Below are positions 32,832 through 44,100 of a stretch of 64,000 nt of DNA, one piece after another (the stretch's first letter is position 1; each line of letters opens with the position of its first letter). The DNA lies in assembly GCA_948144175.1 (NCBI GenBank), contig CANXME010002008.1, positions 372,001-436,000 on the forward strand. Reading direction: 5' to 3'. Both the position numbers and the translations under genes were made by a program. Below the pieces are notes generated by a model. That model did not search any database, was not told the DNA's origin, and saw only the letters and a list, made by a program, of their open reading frames with translations. The stretch comes from Closterium sp. NIES-65. Lineage: Eukaryota; Streptophyta; Zygnematophyceae; Desmidiales; Closteriaceae.

Positions 32832-35156
32832 GGTGGATTATTCAACGTTTTGAGAGACTTCGGGTTTGAATAGCTATTAGAAGTGGTGTAAGTTGAATTG
32901 GTAAGTGATGGAGCCTCGCAACCTATATACATCGCGGGCATTTTGTACAGTACGATGTGGCTGCAAGGGCGAGGCCGTGAGGGTATTGCAGCCGAAGTGT
33001 AAGTCTGTGATGGTTATCGCCGCCGCATCCGCCGTTACTTACAACCCGAGCGAGCCGCCGAGTCTCCATGAACCAGAGTGACTGAAGTCTTGTTTTTTGT
33101 ACGTAATGGCTACACCTCCTTTCCCCCGCCCGCCCCCCATGGTCGGTGGTCGGTGTGAAAGGGGCAATGTCTCCATATGTCCGCATGCTTGCAGCATTCA
33201 TTTCAAACATCGAAGCTGCTTGGCTGATTTCAGTCCGAATAAGGACCAAGCAGCAATGCTCCAACAAGGATTTGTCTCGGGTAACCCGCTTAGATTCGTA
33301 GAAGCTTTTGCGGAACGCGCAGGCAACCAACACACAACCACAAGCAGATTCTTTCGCGAATCAGCGTGCTATACGCACTTGACGAAAATGTTGCAGTGCA
33401 AAGCAAGTCATTCTTGAAGTCCCTTGGGAAAAGATCATATTAGGGCCGAACAGTACCAGAGGGGTGTTCAAAGTAGGGCCGGTAAATCTCGACCGTAGGA
33501 TTTCAACCCGGAGCTGACCAAACGACTCGGCGAACAAGCCGAACCATGAGTAAAAGAAAATTGCTCAAACTAACCGAAATTCATGTTCATTGTTTTTTTT
33601 TTTTTTAAGGGTTTTGACCACCGTCTACTACAACGCGCGCGTCGCCTTCTTCTGGAATTAAAATTCGGGGTGTGAAATCGTGAGTACGTAACAACATAAT
33701 ATATCTGGGTGATACATATCACCCTACCCGATCGGAAATGCACAATAAAAAAATATATTACCCATTCGGAAACGGATGCGACTCGGGAGGCATCAGCCCT
33801 AAATATCAGGGAGGGCCCCTTATTTAGGGTTGATCCATCCCGAAATTACAGCCAGGTTACCTATGAGTTTTAGTTTTTTCTGGCTGCCCTAGAGTTCCTA
33901 GTAGAGTCGGCTCGCTAAACGACACGCGAGCGAAAATGCGAGCCGGTACATGCCACTAGTAACATAACTATGTGCAATAAACAAAGACCCCCTGTTAGTC
34001 CCTCCTCGCGCAGTGGTTTGGTAAGTTTCGGGCCTCTCGGCCCCTGGTCGATCACCCCTCTGGCACTGTTCGGCCCCTGCATGATCTTCTCCCAAGTCCC
34101 TTCAAAGACAACGATGTTTCGCGAGTGCAATTTCCAACTCGTCTGTGGTTTTCTGTCGCATGGTGTCGGCCTACAAACGAAAGAAACGGAGTAACGTATG
34201 ATCCCTTGCCACTGGTCGCATGGCACGCGGGACAGTTGATGGGTGGTTGCTTTTTCACGTGAAGTTATGTATCTTTTGTGATATGGATGGACAAGGAGGA
34301 TTCCTAAAAACTCGATATGATGGGCTTCACTATGTTTGAAACGTATGTCATTCTCTGAGTCTCCATTAATATTTCTTCTTATACACAAAGAGTTCAGTGA
34401 TTCGTCAATCTCATCATGTGTGCATAGGTGGTGTCAGCAATCCATGCTGACGATATACTGAACCAATCATAGACGGTTGCGAAGAGTGCAACGTCACCCT
34501 GGCGTCAGCGAAGCTGCTGTTTGTTTATTCATGTTTTCCCAGCCCCCGTGTCCATCACCTTTTGAATGTTCTTTTGAAAGGTGAATGACCAAGGTGAGGC
34601 AGACAACCACCTTGCCACGTATATATATAATCGTCCATGCAAACGTTTACGACTTCTGGGCAGCGAGGGTTGCCCACCACAACTCGTAGTGTCCTTTCGT
34701 CGTCGCTTCCACGGAGGTGGCAGGAGGCGAGTGCAACTGGCGACCGTCGCCGTGTTGGCGAACCCGAACCCAGCAGGATGTTGCCGGGTACCCTGCTCTC
34801 CCCCTGCCGTGTCAACCTGACGTGCCAGCTCAGGGCCCCCAAACAGAACAATACAAATTCCCCATAAACAACACGACAGCCATTATCTCGTTATCTCATG
34901 CCATCTCTAGTTTCTGGTCTATGATTCTGCGGAAATTGGTGAGCAGTACACAGCCCGTTGCCTTCGTGCCGTTGTAGAACGTAGTAAGCAAATGCTCAAT
35001 GGTCAATGATGTGATAAGCCCAAAAATCGCAGTTCGCGTATTTTGGTTCAGTTTATGATGTTAGAGTAATAACGCCCGTTCTGGGTATCTGGGCTATTCA
35101 AGCTGAGTGGTAGCACTAAGGCTTTTAAGTTATTGATAGACTTGGATTCAGAACAA
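32832..35156. other. Intergenic region between divergent genes
   Basis: AT-richer than the flanking genes, with a poly-T run at about 33592-33606. Only short ORFs occur, without recognisable motifs. It separates the reverse 315-residue ORF from the forward ABCB gene, so it should hold both promoters. I see nothing else I can support. Confidence 0.4.
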
Positions 35157-38100
35157 ATGGGGGAAACGGACGGATCCAAGACGCGACATGGAGGGGGATC
35201 GGATCACCCTGCGGCAACGATCCATCCTGGGAACCCAGACGCGGGGATTCTGGAAAGCACGGATCATTCTGGGCTTCCACACGGCGGAAAGCCGTTACTT
35301 CTTGAGGAGAAAATGGTAGGCGACTCGCCCGTCGCCGTCTCCGAGACACCGAAGAGGGAGACGGAGGCGACCGAGAAGAATGAAAAGGATGAGACAGAAG
35401 AGGAGGAGCTGAAGGAGAGGAAGGGGAAGAAGCCGGCGGTGGCGTACTGGCGGCTCTTCTCCTACGCGGACCGTACGGACGTGGCGCTCATGGCGGTCGG
35501 CACGCTCGGCGCCGTGCTTCACGGCGCCGCGCTGCCGATCTCGTTCCTGTTCCTGGGGAAAATGGTGGACTCGTTCGGCACGAACGACCTATCCGGCGTG
35601 AATACGGTGAGGGGCGTCAGGGGGAGGCGCGTGCGGGAAGCATGGATGAAGGCGGCATGAGGGGAGGGGATTATTGGGGACTCAGAAATGACTTCTGCTG
35701 TTATCGTCCAGTTTCTGGGGAGAATGGTCGACTTGTTCCGCACGAACGACCTTTCCGGCGTGAACATGGTGAGAGGCGTCAGCGGGAGGGGCATGATTAT
35801 GGGGAGGGCGTGAGGGGAGGGGCATGAGGAGAGGGGCATGAGGAGAGGGGCATGAGGAGAGGGGCATGAGGAGAGGGGCATGAGGAGAGGGGCATGAGGA
35901 GAGGGGCATGAGGAGAGGGGCATGAGGAGAGGGGCATGAGGAGAGGGGCATGAGGAGAGGGGCATGAGGAGAGGGGCATGAGGAGAGGGGCATGAGGAGA
36001 GGGGCATGAGGGGAGGGGCATGAGGAGAAGACCAGGATGGGAGGGGTATGCTGTAGGAAGACGAGTACGTGTGGGTGTATCATACAGCGGCGAGTGGGCT
36101 TGTATGGCGGACAATGTGCCTGGTTACGTTGCTTTCTTGCTTGCCTCGCTCTCTCCGTCTCTACTGTGCTAATGTTTTCACATTTTTCACTTGTGGTGTG
36201 CATGTGGTGTGTGTGTGATGTGTATATGATGTGCATGCCGTGTGCATGTGATGTGCATTTGTGTGTGATGAGCATCTGATCTGATGTGCAATTGTATGTG
36301 ATGTGCATGTGTGTGCATGTAACGTGCATGTGATGTGTATGGATGTGCATGTGGCAGTTTGTCCTCGCTATGGTCTACATCGCTTTATGCTGCTTGGTTG
36401 GCGGATGGCTAGGTAATATTCATCATTCATTTACATCAGAGTCTCAGAACCACCGCATTTTTTATACAAAGGGATCCACGTCATCATCCACGTCATCGTC
36501 CATGTCTCTCCAAAACCCGTTAACTTTTCTCACCTCAAATGCCATCTCCTCCCCTTCCCCTCTCTCCAGAGGTGGCATGCTGGATGCATACAGGCGAGCG
36601 GCAAAGTGCGCGGGTGCGCCGGCTGTACCTGCAGGCGCTGCTCGGCAGGAGGAGCAGTCTGGGCCCTTGTGTTCCACTCCTCTCCGCCACTCCCCACACC
36701 TCCCTTTCTCCTCCCCCTTTCCTCCTTCGCAGAGGTGGCGTGCTGGATGCACACGGGCGAGAGGCAGAGTGCAAGGGTGCGTTGGTTGTACCTGCAGGCA
36801 CTGCTGCTTCATCCAGAGCAATGGGGGTACTCAGCCTTTCAGTCCTCTCCTGGCCTTCCCCCATCCCTTCCTCTTCCTCCCCCATGGCAGAGGTGGCCTG
36901 CTGGATGCACACGGGCGAGAGGCAGAGCGCGAGGGTGCGCCGGCTGTACCTGCAACTCACATTTCCCCCTCTTCCCATCTCCTCCTCTGTCCTCCGCTTC
37001 CCCTGCCATCCCCGCAGAGGTGGCGTGCTGGATGCACACGGGCGAGCGGCAGAGTGCGCGGGTGCGCCGGCTGTACCTGCAGGCGCTGCTGCGGCAGGAG
37101 GTGGCCTTTTTTGACCTCGAGGCGTGCTCGGGGGAGTTGGTGAACCGCGTATCATCTGATGTGCTGCTGCTGCAAGATGCCATCTCGGAGAAGGTGGGTG
37201 TGTTGGTGCTAGAGGCCCCTCAAAATATATGTTGCTGTGGCAGGAGGTGGCCTTTTTTTACCTCGAGGCGTGCTTGGGTGTGATGAGACGAGTTTTAAGT
37301 CGACTAAAAACTCGTCTCAGAATATGTGTTGCTGCGGCAGGAAGTAGCATTCTTTGACTTCGAGGCCTGCTCGGGGGAGCTCGTGAACCAGCGTGTGGCG
37401 ACGTGTGGCATCGTGTGGCAGCGTGTGGCAGCGTGTGGCAGCGTGTGGCAGCGTGTGGCAGCGTGTGGCAGCGTGTGGCAGCGTGTGGCAGCGTGTGGCA
37501 CCGTGTGGCAGCGTGTGGCAGCGTGTGGCACCATGTGGCAGCGTGTGGCAGCGTGTGGCAGCGTGTGGCACCGTGTGGCAGCGTGTGGCAGCGTGTGGCA
37601 GCGTGTGGCAGCGTGTGGCAGCGTGTGGCAGCGTGTGGCACCATGTGGCAGCGTGTGGCAGCGTGTGGCAGCGTGTGGCACCGTGTGGCAGCGTGTGGCA
37701 GCGTGTGGCAGCATGTGGCAGGGCACCTGGCCCTACTCCACACACCTATCCTCTCTCCAATCCTTGCTTCCTTGCCCCCCAACCAGGTGGGCAACTGCAT
37801 TCACTACTTCTCCACGTTCGTGTGTGGCTTCATAGTCGGCTTCACCAGCGTGTGGCAGCTGGCTCTGGTCATTCTCGCCGTGTGCCCGCTCATCATCGCC
37901 ACGGGAGGGATCTATGCGGCTGTGCTCACGGGCCTCATGACTCAGGGAGAGAAGGCTTACACCGAAGCAGGGAAGATTGCTGAACAGGTACGTGTCTCAA
38001 CCGACTGTCTTTTGGGTATTGGCAGGGAGGAGCAGGAAAGATCGAAGAACAGGTGCGCACAGGGCAGTCATACATGGCAGAGGACAGCAAGGAGGACAGA

Positions 38101-41100
38101 AGAGGAAAAGGTCTTTCATCCTTCCCCCTGTTTGTCCACCCAAACCCCCTCCCTCCACCATCACAGGACAGGCGGTGGGGCAGGTGCCCCCAGTGCAGTC
38201 ATACGGGGCAGAGGACAGGACAGTGGAGGCGTATGGGCGTTCCCCCAACGAACCCCTCACCACCCACAACCTCCCTCACCACCCCCTCTTTACCACCCTC
38301 TCCCCTCCATCGCCCCCACCACATCAGGCGGTGGGGCAGGTGCGAACAGTGCAGTCGTACGTGGCAGAGGACAGGACAGTGGAGGCATATGGGCGGGCTT
38401 TAAGAGACACGTTCAAGCTGGGAGTCAAGGTGCGTTGATAGGTGCTTGTCCTTGCCTATCCGACCCTGGGTCTGGGTGTGCTATCTATATCCCCATGCAT
38501 TGGCAACGGAGGCTCAATCCTCACCACCATGTTCGCCATCACCCTTGGCAGCCTGGGGCTTGGCAGGTCAGGGGAGGGGAACCCACTACCACTCTCGTTT
38601 CCCTCCCTCTCCCTCTCCCGTGGCCTTCCTACCAGGGCGGATTAGCCAAGGGAGTGGGCCTAGGCGCAATCTACGGACTCATGTTCGCGTCCTTTGCGCT
38701 CATGTTCTGGTTCTCCGGCCTTCTCATCGCACAAGGCATCGGCAACGGAGGCTCAATCCTCACCACCATGTTCGCCATCGCCCTTGGCAGCCTGGGGCTC
38801 GGCCAAGCCCTCCCTAACGTCACAGCCTTTTCCAAGGGCTGTGTGGCAGCGTATAAGATCTTTGTGACTATAGCGAGACGGCCGGTGATTGGCGGGGAGG
38901 AGGAGGGGGGGAGCGGTGGGAAGGAGTTGGAGGCGGTGGAGGGGCGGGTGGAGTTTGAGAAGGTGTGCTTTGCATACCCGGCTCGGCCTGAAGTGCCGAT
39001 ATTTAAGGTGAGCTAGCTGCTTTTTGTCGACTGAAACACGGGTGCAGGGGCGGGTGGAGTTTGAAAGGGTGTGCTTTGCGTACCCGGCTTAACCAGAAGT
39101 GCCGATATTTAAGGTGAGCTAGCTGCTTTTTGTCGACTGAAACACGGGTGCAGGGGCGGGTGGAGTTTGAAAGGGTGTGCTTTGCGTACCCGGCTTAACC
39201 AGAAGTGCCGATATTTAAGGTGAGCTAGCTGCTGCTTTTCACTGAGTTTTGGGACTTCTCAACACACTCACCCGGCTTGGCCTGAAGTGTCGATATTTAA
39301 GGTGGGCAAGTGATACCGTTGCCATCGTTTCAGCTTAAGGATGCATGCCGTAGGCCTCCGCAGCCCACCTGTCCGTTACTGACAGCTCTTCCACCTTAAG
39401 GATGCCGTATTTAAGACTTTTGAGGCGCCTCAACAGTGAGCAAGTGATTGCATCAATCCCTCTCCACCAGCAAGCCAACTGGCATCATCTTTTGAGAATT
39501 CTCAAAACCGGAGAGATTTGTAGGCCAGCTATATTGGAGTGACTTTGAGAATTCTCAAAAGTCACTCCACCAGCAAGCCAACTGGCATCATCTTTTGGGA
39601 AATCCTAAACACGGTCGTTTTAATCCCCTCCCTTGACCATGCCGGCATTACAGTCACCCTGGTGGGCCCATGAGGCAGCAGCAAGTGAACCGCTCTCGCC
39701 CCAGTTCCCTACCACTCATCCTTCACCTCGCTTCACCTTCTCTCTCCTCCATTCACATTCCCACTTCCCTCCCCACACTCTCAGGACTTCTCCCTCTCGA
39801 TCCCTGTTGGCACCACGGTCGCCCTGGTCGGCCCATCAGGCAGCGGCAAGTCAACCGTCGTGGCGCTCATCCAGCGCTTCTACGACCCGACAGCTGGCAG
39901 CGTTTCATTGGACGGCACGGATCTGCGCCAGCTCAGCCTGACGTGGCTGCGCTCCCAGCTGGGGCTTGTCAGCCAGGAGCCGTCCCTGTTTGCTACCAGG
40001 TGAGGTGGGGTGAGGTGGAGTGCGGTGGAGTGAGGTGAGCTGATTGATGATGCAAGTGTGTGTGATGTATAGCACCCTTCACCATTCTCTCTCCCTTCTC
40101 TCCCTCTCTCTCCCCCTCCCCATCACACAGCATTCTGGAGAACATTCGGTACGGCAAGGAGGACGCGACACAGGAGGAGGTGGAGGAAGCAGCAAGGATC
40201 GCCAACGCGCATTCCTTTGTGACTGCGCTACCGCAAGGGTACAACACACAGGTGAGCAAGGGTACAACACACAGGTGAGCAAGGGTACAACACACAGGTG
40301 AGCAAGGGTACAACACACAGGTGAGCAAGGGTACAACACACAGGTGAGCAAGGGTACAACACACAGGTGAGCAAGGGTACAACACACAGGTGAGCAAGGG
40401 TACAACACACAGGTGAGCAAGGGTACAACACACAGGTGAGCAAGGGTACAACACACAGGTGAGCAAGGGTACAACACACAGGTGAGCAAGGGTACAACAC
40501 ACAGGTGAGCAAGGGTACAACACACAGGTGAGCAAGGGTACAACACACAGGTGAGCAAGGGTACAACACACAGGTGAGCCGGTTTGCATTGATGCAGGTT
40601 AGGGATGGAGGTGAGACGGTTTGCATTGATGCAGGTTAGGGATGGAGGTGAGACGGTTTGCATTGATGCAGCTTAGGGATGGAGGTGAGACGGTTTGCAT
40701 TGATGCAGGTTAGGGATGGATGCTGAACGGAGTTGATGTAAGAGGTGGAGGAACTCAGATTGCCACCGCGCATTGCCAATGCCATTGCTGTGAATGCGCG
40801 TGCAGGTGGGAGAGAGGGGCGTGCAGCTGGCAGGAGGGCAGAAGCAGCGCCAGAGCAGTCACGCAAGTACCCATCCCGTTATCCTTGTCTTTGCCCCCTT
40901 GCAAATCTGCAGGTGGGAGAGAGGGGCGTGTAGCTGTCAGGAGGGCAGAAGCAGCGGATTGTCATTGCTGTGACAGTGCTAATGCGTTGACCATCACACG
41001 CATCCAACACCCTCTCTTCCCTGCCCGTCCCCCATATCGATGTGCGTGCAGGTGGGAGAGAGGGGCGTGCAGCTGTCAGGAGGGCAGAAGCAGCGCATCG

Positions 41101-44100
41101 CCATCGCCAGAGCAGTCGTTCGCAACCCCCGCGTGCTGCTATTGGACGAGGCCACGTCAGCACTGGACAGCGAATCAGAGCGCGTGGTGCAGGCGGCTCT
41201 GGACGGTGGGCTGATGCGTGGCAGATCAACGGTTGTGATCGCACACCGGCTGTCCACGATCCGGAATGCAGACAAGATTGCTGTGGTGGCCGGGGGAAGG
41301 GTGGTGGAGGAGGGGACACACGAAGAGCTGATGGCGCATGGGGGGGCGGAGGAGTGGGGAGGGGGAGGGGAGGATGATGAGGGGAGGGGTGTGGTTAGTG
41401 CAAAGGAAGGTGCGAGGAAAGAGGGGGGCGTGTATGCTAACTTGGTTCGCCTGCAGATGGTAGCTGGGGAGGATCGCTACGTAAGCCTGAATGCTCTGGC
41501 CAATCAGGTTCCAGGATTGAAAGCAGCCGGCCGCCTTCGAATTGACGTGAACCAATCAGGATACGAGGAGGACGTGGGTAGGAAGATCTCGAGGGCGCTC
41601 TCAGCATCCTCCACGCCACGTGGGTTCAGAGATCCTGCTGCTGACGTGGGCCAATCAGGGAGCATAGAGAACGTGGGAAGTAAGCTCTCGAGGGCACTGA
41701 GTTCCCTGTCAGCAGCCTCCACTCCACGTGGCTTCAGAGAGCCTGCTGCTGACGTGGACCAATTAAGGAGCATAGAGAACGTGGGAAGGAAGATCACCAG
41801 GGCGCTTAGCTCCCTCTCAGGAGCCTCCACTCCACGTGGCTTCAGAGAGCCTGCTGCTGACGTGGACCAATCAGGGAGCATGGAGGACGTCGGAAGGAAG
41901 ATCTCCAGGGCGCTGAGCTCCCTGTCAGCAGCCTCCACTCCACGTGGCTTCAGAGAACCTGCTGCTGACGTGGACTTTGACTTGGATCTAATGGGATCTG
42001 ACGTGGAGGAGGAAGAGGAGGAGGGAGGAGAAGGGGGAGGAGGGAAGCGAGTGTGGGGGGAACTGAGGAAGGTTCTACCAGCTCCCCTGAGGGCGTTGCT
42101 CCCTGGCGGCAAAAAGAGAGGAGATGACAAGGGGGAAAACAGTCAGGAGGGCAAGGAGAGTGGAGAGGAGGAGGAGGGCGCGAAGGGAGAAGGAGAAGGA
42201 GAAGGGGAAGTAGAAGGAGAAGGAGTGGGGGGAAAGAAGGCGTCGTGGTGGCGACTAGCGCGTATGAGTGCTCCTGAGTGGCCCTTCACTGCTCTGGGCG
42301 CGGCTGGTGCTGTCATGGCAGGCGCGTTCAACCCCGTGTATGCGCTTCTGCTCATTGATGTGAGTGCAACTGTGGTTTGGGTGGGATTGTAACGTGAGTG
42401 TGACACTGCTGTAACGTGAGACACTGCTTTGGGTGCAGCTGGTGCTGTGATGGCAGGGGCGTTCAAGCCGGTGTATGCGCTTCTGCTCATTGATGTGAGT
42501 GGGTCTGTAGTGTGGGTTGGTGTGTGTTTGTAATGTGAGTGTGTCAGTGCCCTGGGCGCCACTGGTGAGTGTGAGTGTGATGGCAGGGGCGTTCAACCCC
42601 GTGTATGCTCTGCTGCTCATTGATGTGAGTGGGTCTCTTGAGTCGGCTCAAAATTCACCTGTTGAGTTCTCTAATTTTGAGACGTCTCAGAAGTCTATTG
42701 AGTCGGCTCAAAATTCACCTGTTGAGTGATTGCTGGTGAATTCACCTGTTGAGTGATTGCTGGTGAATTCACCTCTAAAAGTCTTCTCCGCTGGTGCTGT
42801 GATTGCTGCGGCGTTCAACCCCGTGTATGCTCTGCCGTTCATTGATGTGAGTGGGATTTTATTGTGAGTGCATTGTGATGTGAGCGTGATTGCAACGTGA
42901 GTGGGATTGCAGTGGAGTAATCACCTTGCCTTGTCTTTCCCTTCCCGCTCTTCTGAACCACTCTCTAGGTCATATCAGCTCTGTAAGACCCACAACATAG
43001 ACTATGACACGGACGATGGGGACTTACACTTCACTGCTCCTTCCTATCACATTCTGCCATCTCCACACCCCCCCCCCCATCTCGACCACTCCTCTTCCCT
43101 CCTTCAGCTGGTTGCGGCTCTCTACAACCCTGTTACCGATGAGATGAAGCGGGCCATAGTCTTCACTACTCCACCCACATTGTGCCATCCCCCTCCCATC
43201 CCCAACCGCACTGCAGGTGATAGCGGCTCTCTACAACCCTGTTACCGATGAGATGAAGCGGGCCATAGTCTTCACTACTCCACCCACATTGTGCCATCCC
43301 CCTCCCATCCCCAACCGCACTGCAGGTGATAGCGGCTCTCTACAACCCTGATACCGATGAGATGAAGCGGGCCATAGTCTTCACTACTCCACCCACATTG
43401 TGCCATCCCCCTCCCATCCCCAACCGCACTGCAGGTGATAGCGGCTCTCTACAACCCTGATACCGATGAGATGAAGCGGGCCATAGTCTTCACTACTCCA
43501 CCCACATTGTGCCATCCCCCTCCCATCCCCAACCGCACTGCAGGTGATAGCGGCTCTCTACAACCCTGATACCGATGAGATGAAGCGGGAGGTCAACAAG
43601 TGGGCCATAGTCTTCACGGCTCTCGGCGTGCTGGCGCTGCCAGTGCACTCGGTGCAGAACTACGGCTTTGGCGTGTCGGGAGAGGCGCTGGTGAAGCGAG
43701 TCAGAGAGAAGATGCTTGCAGGTGCGTGGGGGAACATTGCCAGGTTGGGAAAGGTACGGATTTGGTCTTCACGGCTCCAGGTGTGCTGGCCTTGCCAGTA
43801 CACTCAGTGCATAAATGCGGTTTTGGGGTGGCAGGGGAAGCACTGGTGAAGCGAGTCAGAGAGAAAATGCTGGCAGGTGCGTGGGTGGTGGAAGGGTGTC
43901 AACATCTTAAGCACCTGTCCTGGAAGGGTCTGCTTTGGCGTGCTGGCCCTGCCAGTACACTCAGTGTAGAACTACGGCTTTGGTGTGTTGGGGGAAGCAC
44001 TGGTGTAGCGAGTCAGAGAATATTCTCAAAGGTATGTAACATAGGAACATCACAACAGGAGGGGGAGGGGGAGGGGATTCACGGCTCTGAGTGTGCTGGC

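Noticed and set aside
33097..33417. 106-codon forward frame
   Set aside because: No domain or supporting context; left within the intergenic region.
37304..37745. His/Cys/Thr-rich frames on the minus strand
   Set aside because: Translation of the 10-bp GCGTGTGGCA repeat in ABCB intron 3.
40079..40663. Cys/Leu/Pro-rich 130-200-codon minus-strand frames
   Set aside because: Translation of the 23-bp donor array on the wrong strand.
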